Positions 47,806 to 57,923 of a DNA stretch of 64,000 nt are shown in pieces. How positions within the stretch are numbered: the first letter of the stretch is position 1; each line of letters begins with the position of its first letter. The translations under genes were made by a program, and so were the position numbers. The stretch lies in NCBI RefSeq assembly GCF_000003195.3, contig NC_012873.2, positions 45,281,061 to 45,345,060 on the forward strand, read 5' to 3'. Origin of the DNA: Sorghum bicolor. Its lineage: Eukaryota; Streptophyta; Magnoliopsida; Poales; Poaceae. The notes beneath the pieces are model-generated. The model was not told the DNA's origin. It searched no databases and was given only the letters and a program-made list of their open reading frames with translations.

Positions 47806-48192
47806 AAATTTATAGCCAAGTTTAGCTACATGACAGTAAGTTTAGGAGCATGTACAGGCAAGGAAAAAAAGATGGGAACCATATAGTACCTTTAATTTGA
47901 TACTTTGCATTCAAAAGTGTTTATTTATTTCTTGCCTACAGTCATTGAGAATGTGGTTCTACAACTATGATAGAGGTTTCATTCCAAACAAGGAATCATC
48001 CGAAGGTGCAAATGAATTACCATATTTTATCCAAAAAAACAGAAACATGTTGAACTGCCTACAGTCATTCAGTATTTGCAAAAGAATCAGCATAACTAAT
48101 TGAGAAAACCCTCGTCGCTGTTCAGAAAAATACAGAGATGGGATGTGGGGAAATCACCTTGTCGATGTTCTGTTTCGGGCATGTCAGCTGGC
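47806..48192. other. CACTA right-hand remnant without recognised gene
   Basis: AT-rich sequence between the putative minus-strand exon and the point where E's LTR resumes. A minus-strand ATG frame (MPETEHRQGDF...) near 48180 has a possible donor site (AAG then GTGATT), but nothing confirms it. Confidence 0.4.
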
Positions 48193-49137
48193 GTTCGACC
48201 CGAACCTATAAACCCTATCGATCCTGCTAATGGGATTATGGGCTACAAAGGTAACTCAGAAATATCACGTTCCTCGCTACTACCACGGTCCGGCTAGACA
48301 GGGGATATCTATGAGTATCCTAGCCCAAACACCACGTTTACGCTAGAGATGATTACTCTAAACTCTACGCGAAGAGATCAAAGTAAACTCATAAACCAAA
48401 GAATAATAAAACAAAGAACTTACTAGAATTTAGAAGTCGAAATACTGAAGAATCCTAGAAGCAAGCCTCGGGTTAGGAGACTTGATCCCGCAGGTACAAC
48501 CTTGGAGTAGACACGAACAGGCCGGGCTTCCTCCGATCTACACCTTCACTCTATCTCTCTCAATCTAGTAGAACTAATTCTACTCTCACATTGGATGCTA
48601 AGCCCTATGAGGTTGGGAACCCTAAAGGAACCTCTCTCTCTGAATCCTCTCTGGAAAATATGCTAATGAATAATGGGGATTGATTTCTCTAGGGGCCAGG
48701 GGCCTTGCTTATATAGTCCTCTCAAATGAATCTGGGCCGTCGGATCAAATCGACCTTGATTGAACGGTTCTCCTTGATCCTCAAAGGTGGTGGAGCATAA
48801 TCCGCGTGATGCACCCTGATTGGCCACCATAGGTGGGCGGGCGCCTAGGGGGGCTAGGCGGGCGCCCTGCCTGTGGGCCCACTCGGCCTCCCGCTCATTC
48901 GTGTGGCTTCTGGAACCTTCTAGACCGAGGAAAATTGGCGCACAAGTTAATATCTCTATGTAAACCCGACGTGTGGGCCTTTCTTCCATATTTCCTGATA
49001 AACCCCTGCAGAAATAGATAAACAGCAAAACTCGTGGAATTCTGTCAGATCAAACCCTAATTCTAGGTGTTGCTTGTATATTAGTCCTTTTCCTTATTTA
49101 TTTCATGATTACAATTGATGCTTAAGAACCATCAACA

Positions 49138-49177
49138 AACACCCCCATACTTAGGCTTTTACTCGTCCTCGAGAAAA
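49138..49177 (-). other. Element E terminal hairpin and polypurine tract
   Basis: On the minus strand TTTTCTC (49177-49171), loop GAGGAC (49170-49165) and GAGTAAAA (49164-49157) form a stem with one mismatch. AAGTATGGGGGTGTT then runs into the LTR at 49137. The hairpin starts 40 bp before the LTR, as in elements 1-3. Confidence 0.7.
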
Positions 49178-50226
49178 GGATGATTTAGAAAAAATATCCG
49201 GGGTTAAAAAATTGTAAAGTATTCTCTTCATACCTGCAGGGTGTCGTAAAAATCCACTGCGTACCGTAGTCAGGGAAATATATGGTCAAGAGTAGAGATC
49301 CTTTCTTCTTCTCAACCCTGTTACTTGGAGTTTTTGTATATATATATATATTTTTTGAAAAAGAAATTTAGCATACCTTTATCCTCATAGGTTCTCTCAG
49401 ATCGCTCATTTATCTTTTGTATATCTCACTGAGGCTGTTTTAATTTGCAGAAATTTTCAAGCATACTTACCTTGCATTTATTGCCTGATCAAAACGGGAT
49501 CTGAGGAGAGGAATGACATACTCTTAGATCAAAGACTTTGAAATTAAAAACTTGTCAATCTTACTGACATATCGCTTATTAGAGGGATCATAGGTTATCA
49601 TTTTCTCTTTTTTCTTTTTTTAGGTGGATACCAAGGTACCCCTAATTCTACTGCCGGACACTTGTCCATTTTTTCTGCGAGGTTGTCGAGCACTTGCTCC
49701 TTTTTATTTCCTCGAAATATTCATATTTTTGCATAGCCCATGCCTCTAACGCAATAATACTTCGGAAGAGTGAATCTTTCTGAATAAATGTCTTGATCTT
49801 AGGAGCATGATAAATCTCTCAACAAGGGTCTAACTCATTTTGAACAAACTCAATACAGAGCAGATATCTTTTATAATTATCATAATTAATATTTTCAGGT
49901 TTAGCAGGCATATAAAACACTGAGGATGGTAGCTAGAATTTTTAAAGATTTTTAGACAAATTCTCCAAGCAACAACGATATCAAGAATGAGGTACTCATA
50001 CTCTACATTCCACAGTGACTTAAGTAACACAAGGTTTTTAAATAATTTTTAATAATTGCAAGTTTTCAGAAAATATCACAGAGTGAGATTGATCATGATT
50101 AGAAACATTTTAATCTTGTTAATTTATCCTGTCGGAGACAATATTCTGCACGAACCAAGATATTTGTGTATGTGTAAAGTGTGCAGAGTATGTACCTGAA
50201 TCGTGGAGTGGTGTAGTCGGCATGTC
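49178..50226 (-). other. Element E non-coding 3' region with the conserved double hairpin
   Basis: The minus strand carries GGACAAGTGTCC (49667-49656). Then GGGGTACC (49642-49635) pairs with GGTATCC (49632-49626) as a seven-pair stem with one wobble. A TA microsatellite is at about 49337-49352. No gene seen. Confidence 0.65.
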
Positions 50227-50240
50227 GGGGGATCTCCCCC
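50227..50240 (-). other. Element E G5/C5 hairpin
   Basis: On the minus strand GGGGG (50240-50236), loop AGAT, CCCCC (50231-50227), within TATGGGGGAGATC. It is equivalent to the hairpins in elements 1-3 and lies about 190 bp after the extra ORF's stop. Confidence 0.62.
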
Positions 50241-50304
50241 ATACTTGTTTTTTGCTTACTTGCATAAAAAATAAAGTAGAGACACACAGGACATAATAAT
50301 AATC

Positions 50305-50328
50305 TTTATTAATCTTGAGGCATTTATT
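50305..50328 (-). terminator. Possible polyadenylation signals for the extra ORF
   Basis: Two AATAAA hexamers on the minus strand (50328-50323 and 50310-50305), 100-120 bp after the stop codon. Common by chance in AT-rich DNA, but suitably placed. Confidence 0.4.
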
Positions 50329-50426
50329 ACAACTGACTAATAATGAACTGAAACTAATAATAGATCTAAGCCGAATCTAAAGATGAATAACTAAGATACA
50401 CTGCCCCAAGATCTAATCTAGATAAC

Positions 50427-51056
50427 TTAGTGGTGCTTTAACTCCCTAATCTTCTTATTAGCACTAGCAAGATCATGCTTAAGACCTAGTATAACGGTGT
50501 TCTGGTTAGAGAGCTGCCTATTGATAGAGTTAACCGAGGACTGGAGCTCTATGATGACCTTGTCTAGCCTACGAACGTCCGCATCTACATCTGCTATAGT
50601 CTTGTGGCGCTTAGGAGGTATCTCAAGAGCGTTGAGGGCGTGCTTCGGTGCTGTCTTTGGAGGGATGAAGCGGACTTTGGCTGCTCTAATCCCCTCGAAG
50701 TAAGACCTCTCCTCCTCCGTGGTGTAGCGGACGCTGCTGATCTCGCTGCTCCAGTTGGTCTTGACTCCGACGACCCGCTCATTAAGTCTGGGTGGTAGGA
50801 TCCTCATGCCGGCTGGCACCTTGACGGTGGCCTCCTTCTTGGCTGACGGCCCCTTGAGAAGTAAGGGCTGCGGCGGCGCGGTGAGAACTGGTTGGGCATA
50901 GTAGGATTGGGCGGAGCTGCGCTGACGTGATGGCATGGCTGCTAGCTGTCGCTCTGTGTTGGCCGAGACGAGAGAGTGGTCGTCGGGGTCTTCCTTGGGC
51001 TTCTTGTTGAGGTCGTAGGGGACGACCTCCCAATCGTCGTGGAACTCGTCGGCCAT
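50427..51056 (-). CDS. Extra sense ORF of element E, 209 codons, unknown function
   Basis: Intact frame on the same strand as E's gag-pol, lying between the integrase end and the 3' LTR. This is the position where Athila-group elements may carry an env-like ORF. It opens MADEFHDDWEVVPYDLNKK. A Pro/Ala/Ser-rich middle follows, then a basic region (KVRFIPPKTAPKHAL). The last ~55 residues are rich in Leu/Ile/Val with heptad-like spacing (DADVRRLDKVIIELQSSV, then LKHDLASANKKIREL), probably a coiled coil. There is no signal peptide and no membrane segment, so an Env role is not supported. The ORF is GC-richer than the surrounding element and has survived while gag and pol carry stops. It has its own TATA box and candidate polyA signals. 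I do not recognise a homologue. It could be an accessory retrotransposon protein or a captured host fragment. Confidence 0.75.
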   Translation of the reverse strand: MADEFHDDWEVVPYDLNKKPKEDPDDHSLVSANTERQLAAMPSRQRSSAQSYYAQPVLTAPPQPLLLKGPSAKKEATVKVPAGMRILPPRLNERVVGVKTNWSSEISSVRYTTEEERSYFEGIRAAKVRFIPPKTAPKHALNALEIPPKRHKTIADVDADVRRLDKVIIELQSSVNSINRQLSNQNTVILGLKHDLASANKKIRELKHH

Positions 51057-51144
51057 TGGAGCAGCAAGGGACCAAGCAAGCTCTAATTGAGGAAGGAGAG
51101 AGGTTTTGAATGAATTGGTGTTGAAAGCTGACGTCAGAGGTCTG

Positions 51145-51327
51145 TTTATATAGGGGTCAAAAAGTGCCTCTAGGGTTTGCTCGGGTTACTCCCGCCGCCA
51201 TGCGTGCGTAACAAACCATCTGCGTGATTATTGGGATTACCATAGATGAGTTTATTGCGACGGAGGAAACCGAGACCGAGGGGAGACAGGGGCTGGGCGC
51301 CCGCCCTCATCATCAGGGCGCCCGCCC
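51145..51327 (-). promoter_or_regulatory. Candidate promoter of the extra ORF: TATA box and paired GC motifs
   Basis: TATATAAA on the minus strand at 51152-51145, about 90 bp upstream of the ATG. Upstream lie two GGGCGCCCGCCC motifs (plus-strand orientation, 51295-51306 and 51316-51327), spaced exactly 21 bp, as in the LTR promoters but inverted relative to the transcript. Confidence 0.6.
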
Positions 51328-51349
51328 TATGCCTGGCTCCTCTGTGGGC

Positions 51350-53001
51350 TGTTGACGGTCCTTAAGTATCAAATTTAATTATCAAATAAACAAAGAAAAG
51401 GATCCAAATGCAACCAACATCCAGACTTAGAGTTTTATGTGACAGAATTCCATGAGTTTTGGTGTTTGTCTATTTCTGCAGGGGGTTATCAGGAAATACA
51501 GAAGAAAGGCCCACACGTCGGGATTACATAGAGATATTAACGTGCCGCACAATTTTCTATCGTCTAGAAGACTCCAGAAGCCACGGAAACGAAGCGGAGG
51601 CAGAACGGGGCCTGGCCCAGGGCACCCGCCCTAGAGACCAGGGCGCCCGCCCCCCTTTGGTGCCCAATCAGAGTCCTCTTCGGGGATCATGCCCCACTGA
51701 CCTAAAGGATCAAGGATAACCGTTCAATCAATGTTGGTTTGATCCAACGGCCCATATTCACTTGGAAGGACTATATAACCAGACCCCCTGGCCCCTGGAG
51801 GAGAGCACCTCTCAACCCTAATTCATTATTCATGAGGGAGAAGAAGCCTCTGATCAAGCCCTAGAGCCACCACATCAATTAGATCTCTAGATTAGCATAG
51901 CTACATAGGATTAGAACTAGAAGGAGTCAATCTTCGATTGGTTTCCGGATCTGTCAAGAGGATTCTCGGTAATTCTCTATTGTTCTTCAATTGTTCGTCT
52001 TTGTTCTTTGATATTATAAATATGACTTTGTTCTACTTCAATATATTGATTATGACTTTGCTCTACTTGTTTATATTCGCAATTATATTGTTCTTAGTTT
52101 ATCATAGTTATATACTTGGCTTAGTTAGATTGGAATTATATACATGTTTAGGATCGTATAGCGTTTATCCATCGGATCCATGGGTAAATGATATATATTG
52201 TGTAGGCGTGGTTCCTATACCGTATTTATCTGCGATTGTACCCTATATGCCAGATCGCGGGGTAGTTCGTGGTAGTGACAGCTCCATTGATTCTTATATA
52301 GTCCCCCTCTCGTGTATTGGGCTGGCAGAGCAACATTATTACAGGGAGTGATTGCGATGTTTCTCATATTCCTTGGTAATATCACTATGCATGGGCGTAG
52401 TCCTGTCTCACAATGATTGCTAAGTATAATTGCACTAACTACGATATGCTAGACTGTATAGTTAAGAATAACATAGGAAATATTCTTGTAGATCGTCCTA
52501 ATTCCACGATAATGACTTGCTAGAATATCTAATTGAGGTGCTTATCATATTTATATGTGGCTAAGTTATGCTGATCAGATTAATTATCTTTGTCACCATT
52601 CATTACTTTATATATCCTTTATGTGACACTTATTCCTGTATGAAAGAGATAGATAAATGTTCTTAGTTATACATGCAATGATAGATACTCAATTCTATAT
52701 TCCATTCTATAATCAACATTGATGTTTAGCAATCCCTTCCTAGTGGTAAAAATATAAATAACGATAGCAAGAATACTTCTCGGTTAAAATGCTACATCAG
52801 TATTAATCTGTGCGCTTGCAGATCCCATTTATTATTTATTTAGAAGAGCAATTGCATATTTCAATACCGCGTCTTTCATGTCATGCTGGGGATGACAACT
52901 TGGGTTAAGTGGCATGAGGGATAGGTTTGGCATTTTTGGCGCCGTTATCAGAATTAGAAAACTAAGTCTACTTTTGGTAGTGACGTTAAGAATGCCCAAC
53001 A
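51350..53001 (+). repeat. Solo LTR of the element 1 family
   Basis: TGTTGACGG...CCCAACA, 1652 bp, flanked by TGGGC (51345-51349 and 53002-53006), with no internal region. GC motifs start at 51620 (GGGCACCCGCCC) and 51641 (21 bp apart). TATATAA is at 51772-51778, 131 bp after the second. It was formed by LTR-LTR recombination after insertion into E. Confidence 0.95.
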
Positions 53002-53094
53002 TGGGCCTGCGTCCTCGAGCATGCTTCTAGATGCAATTTTCATTCCGAAAAATATATACGTGGTCCAAAAACGTCAGATTAAAAAGGTCGGGCT

Positions 53095-54228
53095 CTAATT
53101 CTCCATGGGAAGGTAAAAATGGATCACGTCTGTTTCTTCTAATTCTTTATTGGGCTCTAAAAATAATTTAAGATGTTGACCATTTACCTTGAATAACGTA
53201 CCTTTGTTATTTTGAAGTGTGATAGCTCCGTGAGATGATGAATTGATTACCTTGAATGGTCCTTCCCATTTACTCCGGAGTTTTCCATGCCCGAAAAGCT
53301 TCACCCTGGAATTAAAAAGTAATACCTTATCTCCGGGTGCGAACTCCTTCTTGATCCTCTTGTCATGCCACCTTTTAACTCTCTCCTTGTAGATCTTCGA
53401 ATTGTGATATGCTTTCTCTCGCCATTCTTCCAATTCTGATAGTTGCATTCTTCTATGATCTCCAGCGATATGTAGGTCCATATTCCATCTCCTTATAGCC
53501 CAGTGTGCTTTGAATTCTAGTTCAACAGGTAGGTGGCAAGTCTTCCCGTACACCAATTGGTATGGGGACTTTCCAATTGGGGTCTTGTATGCTATCCGGT
53601 ATGCCCAGAGTGCATCAGGTAACTTGTCCTTCCATGCTGTTCCCATCTCATTGACTGTTTTCTGAAGAATATTCTTCATTTGCTTGTTGGAAGTCTCTGC
53701 TCAGCCACTTGTCTGAGGATGGTAGGGGGTAGCGACGTTGTGACGGATTCCATGTTTTGATAGATAGTGCTTGAAGCGTTTGTCGATGAATTGTGCTCCT
53801 CCATCACTTGTCACTACTCTGGGGACTCCAAATCTTGGAAATATAACTTCTTCAAACATCCTCTTTGAACTGATGTTGTCGGCGTGCTTGCAAGGTAGTG
53901 CCTCTACCCACTTGGAGACGTAGTCAACTGCCACCAAGATGAACTCTCACTTCTTTGATGGGGGAAATGGACCCATGTAGTCTATTCCCCAGACATCAAA
54001 GAGCTCAATCTGAAGGTTGTTGGTGAGTGGCATGGCATCTCTTGTGTTTATATTTTTGTGTCTTTGACATGGCCCACATCTTTTGATATATTGCTTCGTG
54101 TCTTCATACATTGTAGGCTAGTAGAATCCACACGCCAGATCTTTGAATGTGTATGAAATTCTCCATAATGACCTCAATATGGTGATGAATGACATCTGTC
54201 GATGATCTTCCATCCTTCCTCGGTGGTT
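53095..54228 (-). pseudogene. Element E integrase (broken)
   Basis: Leftward from 54228: the end of the HHCC region (CHSSPYGGHYG-type sequence, shifted), then C-x2-C near 54065. The core begins near 54000 (ELFDVWGIDYMGPFP-like), with a stop at about 53945. VDYVSKWVEALPC and TSDGGAQF (53937-53701) follow, with a break at SG where QAE is expected. The C-terminal part (53679-53095) is open: [46 protein letters not shown]. It closely resembles element 3's integrase. The N-terminal part is separated by the T2 insertion. Confidence 0.9.
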
Positions 54229-56170
54229 GAAAGCCCTAGTTTGGTTTTGGATAATTAATGAAGCCCTAGTACTAACCTCTATACTAAGTGTGTGTAGACT
54301 TAATGAGGTTGGTACATGCCAAGTGATGGAGCAAGTGATGATCATGGTGATGATGGTGATGACCACAAGATGATCAAGTGCTCAACTTGGAAAAGAAGAA
54401 AGAGAAAAACAAAACCCTATGGAGATCAAGGCAAAGGTATTGCTTAGGGTTTTGGTTTTGGTGATCAAGACACCATAGAGGGTGTGATGACATTTAGGAT
54501 AGATAGCCGTACTATAAAGGGGGGAATTCTTTGGCTAAGCGGTTATCAAGTGCCACTAGGTGTCATTATTCATGTGCATGCATTTAGAACCTAGTGAGCT
54601 AACTTAACTCCTTCAAAGAAAATGATTGTAAAAATACTAACACACGTGCACATGTTGGTTTACACATTGTAGTGTTGGCACATGTTGGTTTACACATTCG
54701 GCGCTTTTTGAGAAAATGAAGTGCATATCTTCTATTGCGCCGGTGGGAAACTTTGGAGAAGTCGCGGGAGTGTTTCTTGCTAAGAAACACTCACCGGACG
54801 TTGGCCACTGAGGCACCGAACGCAGAGGCTGTGCGTCCAGTGTGCTGTGGTGCTAGGGTTAAGCACCGGACGGTGAACACCAGACGCAGGGGAGCTCCTG
54901 TTCATGCGTCCGGTGTTTTCTGACTTTGGCCGGTGTGTTTGACTGGAAGCACCGGACGCTCAGGGAGCGTCCGGTGGTGTGCGTTCGGTGCCCTGAGTGT
55001 TTTGCAGAGCTCTCTGAGTCTAAGTCCGGTGAGCACCGGACCGTCCAGTGCTCAGCGTGCGGTGACCCTGCGCGTTTGTAGACCTCTCTGAGTTTAGGAC
55101 CGGTGTGCACCGGACGCGTCCGGTGGTAACTTGCTCAGCGTCTGGTGCTCGGTAGGTTACCGTTAGACTCTGACACGTGGCTGACTTTGGAGCATCGGAC
55201 GCAGGTGTTGAGCGTCTGGTGCCCCTTTAAGAGCGTCCGGTGACCCCGAGTTTTGCCCAATGAAAGAGCCAACGGCTCTTTTTGTTTGAGGGGCTTATAA
55301 ATAGTTGTTGGCCGGCTTAGGGCTTACTCTCTTGGCATTCTAGCATACTTGACATCCTTGTGAGCCTAAGCAAACACCTCCCACTCATCTCCTTCATAGA
55401 TTAAACATCTTTATGAGATTGGGAGTGTTTCCAAGTGCATATGCTTGAGTGATTGCATCTAGTGGCACTTGGGGATCGTTCTAGCTGTGATTTTCTTGTT
55501 ACTCTTGGTGGTTGCCGCCACCTAGACGACTTGGAGCAGCGGAGGAGGATTGGCACGTGTTGGTGATTGTTCGTGGCCATTTTCGGTGATTGTGAGGGGT
55601 CTTATACCTTCCCCGACGGAGAGCCGAAAGGTAACTCTAGTGGATTGCTTGTGTCATTGAGTTACCTCACTTGTGAGTCGGTTCTTGTGGTGTCCTAGTG
55701 AGGACGAGGTTCGTGCAACACCTCTTAGCTACCGAACCACCAAGTGTTGGTCGACACAACGGGGACGTAGCGTGCCGGCAAGCACGTGAACCTCGGGAGA
55801 AAATTGTGTGTCTCTATTGTGATTGTTCATTGGATTTCTCTCGGTGATTGGACTTCATATTATTGATTGGTTCATCCCCTCTACGCGGCGGTATAAAGAT
55901 CAAACCATCTCTTTTTACATTCCCGCAAACTAGAGTAGCTTACTTACTTGTATAGAAACTTTAGGTAGCTCTCTAGTGTAAGTAGTGACATAGCTCTTGT
56001 GTGCCTAGAGATTATATCAACTAGAATTGTTGGATAGCTGGCTTGCAAACACCCCTTTTAGAGCTAGAGCAAAAAGCTTCGCTTTATTATTTACTAACCT
56101 CATGCTCTAGTGAGTTTGTAGAATTTTTAAATAGGCTATTCACCCCCCTCTAACCATATTAGGACCTTTC
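54229..56170 (+). mobile_element. T2: second copy of the T1-type TIR element
   Basis: Inserted in E's integrase between codons of RRCVTTE and EGWKIIDRCH. Ends are GAAAGCCCTAGTTTGG and, on the other side, CCATATTAGGACCTTTC: an imperfect inverted repeat of about 17 bp. Flanks CGGTGGTT and CAGTGGTC match at 6 of 8 positions, both differences transitions, consistent with an 8-bp TSD. It shares the motif array, the TATA box, the GGGGACGTAGC block and the CACCCCCCTCT tract with T1. No gene seen. Confidence 0.8.
54790..55304 (+). promoter_or_regulatory. T2 array of CACCGGACGC / GCGTCCGGTG sites followed by a TATA box
   Basis: About a dozen forward and inverted copies between 54790 and 55250. One pair is nearly fused (CACCGGACGCGTCCGGTG near 55108). 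TATAAATAG is at 55296-55304, preceded by AGCCAACGGCT as in T1 (CAACGGCTA). Confidence 0.62.
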
Positions 56171-57923
56171 AGTGGTCACACATCTCCTGAGTAAGCCATC
56201 AGAGCATACTCGGAAGAGATATGGCTCATCCCATATATGTGAACGACTTTCTTGAATAAGCTTCTTCTTGTTCGCTCCTGGTGGTACATACCCTGAAACC
56301 ATAAAATTAACAATATTTGCATACCAGAGGTCAGACCTGTTAATCCCGTAGAGCATGTCGTCCTGGAGTGAATCATTGATGGAGGTTTCCTGTGGATTCT
56401 TAAAATACATTCTAGACAAGTGATCAGCAACAGAATTTTCTACTCCTTTTTTATCTTTTATTTCCAAGTAAAATTCTTGAAGTAATAAGATCCATCTAAT
56501 CAGGCGAGGTTTAGCATCTTTTTTAGTGAGCAGATATTTTAGTGCAACATGATCAGTGTAAACAATTATTTTAGCTCCAACTAAATAAGATCTAAATTTA
56601 TCAATGGCAAAGACAACGGCCAGAAGCTCTTTTTCAGTGGTTGCATAATTAAGTTGAGCTCATGTCAAAGTTTTACTGGCATAAGCAATTGCATGATGCT
56701 TCTTATTTTTAGTTTGTCCCAAAACTGCCCGCACAGCATAATCACTAGCATCACACATAATTTCAAAAGGCAACGACCAATTAGGGGGTTGAATGATTGG
56801 TGCAGAGATGAGTGCATTCTTCAATAAATTGAAAGATGTTAGGCATGCATCATCAAATTTGAAAGGAGCATCCTTGGCTAGCAAAAGAGTAAGTAGTCTA
56901 GCAATAAATTAAAAATCTTTTATAAATCTGTGATAAAAACCAGCATGGCCAAGAAAGCTTCAAATTCCTTTTATATTGACAGGTGGAGGTAGTTGTTCAA
57001 TTACTTCAATTTTTGCTTTGTCTACCTCAATGCCTCTTTCAGACACTAGGTGTCCCAGCACTATTCCTTCCCTAACCATAAAATGACATTTTTCCCAATT
57101 AAGGACTAAGTGCTTTTCTTCACATCTTTGCAAAACCTTGTCTAAGTTTTCAAGACAACTATCGAAAGTTTTTCCATATACAGAGAAATCATCCATGAAA
57201 ACTTCCATAATGTCTTCAATCATATCAGAAAATATAGACATCATGCATCTTTGAAAAGAAGCTGGTGCATTACATAACCCAAAAGACATTCTATGGTAAG
57301 CATAAGTTCCGTATGGGCATGTAAAAGTAGTTTTGCTTTGATCATCGGGATGGATCGGGATCAGGTGATACCCTGAATATCCATCTAAGAAACAGAAGAA
57401 CGAATGGTTCGCTAATTGCTCTAGCATCTCATCTATGAAAGGTAAAGGAAAATGATCCTTTTTCATGCCTTTGTTCAGTTTTCTATAGTCTATGCACATC
57501 TGCCACCCTATGACGGTGCGTTGCGGAATTAGCTTGTTCTTTTCATTCATAACGACAGTCATGCCTCCCTTTTTAGGCACAACTTGAACTGGGCTCACCT
57601 ACTCGCTGTTCGGCACAGGATATATAATCCCTGCATGCAGCAACTTTATAACTTCCTTTTTAACTACCTCTCTCATCGCGTTGTTAAGTCTACATTGGGG
57701 CTCTCGAGAAGGTGAAACAGAAGGATCTGTCGGAATACGATGGGTACAAATCATAGGACTGATTCCTGTAAGATCTTAGAGTAACTAGCCGAAAACGGAG
57801 TGATGTTTCTCAAGAATGGTCATCAATCGCAGAGTTTGCTCCTGAGTGAGTTTATCACTAATGATCACAGGAAACTCTGGATTATTGTTTAGGAAAGCAT
57901 AGGTAAGACCGGGTGGTAAAGTT
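56171..57923 (-). pseudogene. Element E reverse transcriptase and RNase H (broken)
   Basis: Leftward: a DLTGISP-type linker, LNNAMREVVKKEV, and a stop at SE-VSPVQ (57600, TAG for expected TGG). RT is open at 57598-56960: PKKGGMTVV, WQMCIDYRKLN, DHFPLPFIDEML, CFLDGYSGYH, FGLCNAPASFQRCM, FMDDFSVYG (catalytic DD kept). A stop follows near GI-SFL. RNase H is at 56884-56660 and 56467-56174 (CDASDYAVRAVLG, YASKTL, VADHLSR), ending at the T2 insertion. Catalytic motifs remain but the ORF is interrupted. Confidence 0.9.

Larger units (their letters stand above)
42453..48192 (+). mobile_element. CACTA (En/Spm) transposon, 3' end truncated
   Basis: Begins CACTACTAGGG right after TGG in E's LTR. Its first 100 bp contain direct and inverted ATGACGA/TCGTCA words, as in CACTA subterminal regions. 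A TNP2-type transposase gene occupies 43662-47225. No inverted CCCTAGTAGTG end is found before LTR sequence resumes at about 48193, and 36 bp of the LTR are also lost there. The right end was therefore deleted after insertion. The element can no longer excise by itself. Confidence 0.88.
42270..49137 (-). repeat. Element E 3' LTR, split by a CACTA element
   Basis: LTR sequence is 42270-42452 plus about 48193-49137. Compared with the intact 5' LTR, about 36 bp are missing at the right CACTA junction. On the minus strand the GC motifs are at 48867-48856 and 48846-48835 (21 bp apart). The TATATAA box is at 48715-48709, 131 bp after the proximal motif. Confidence 0.9.
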
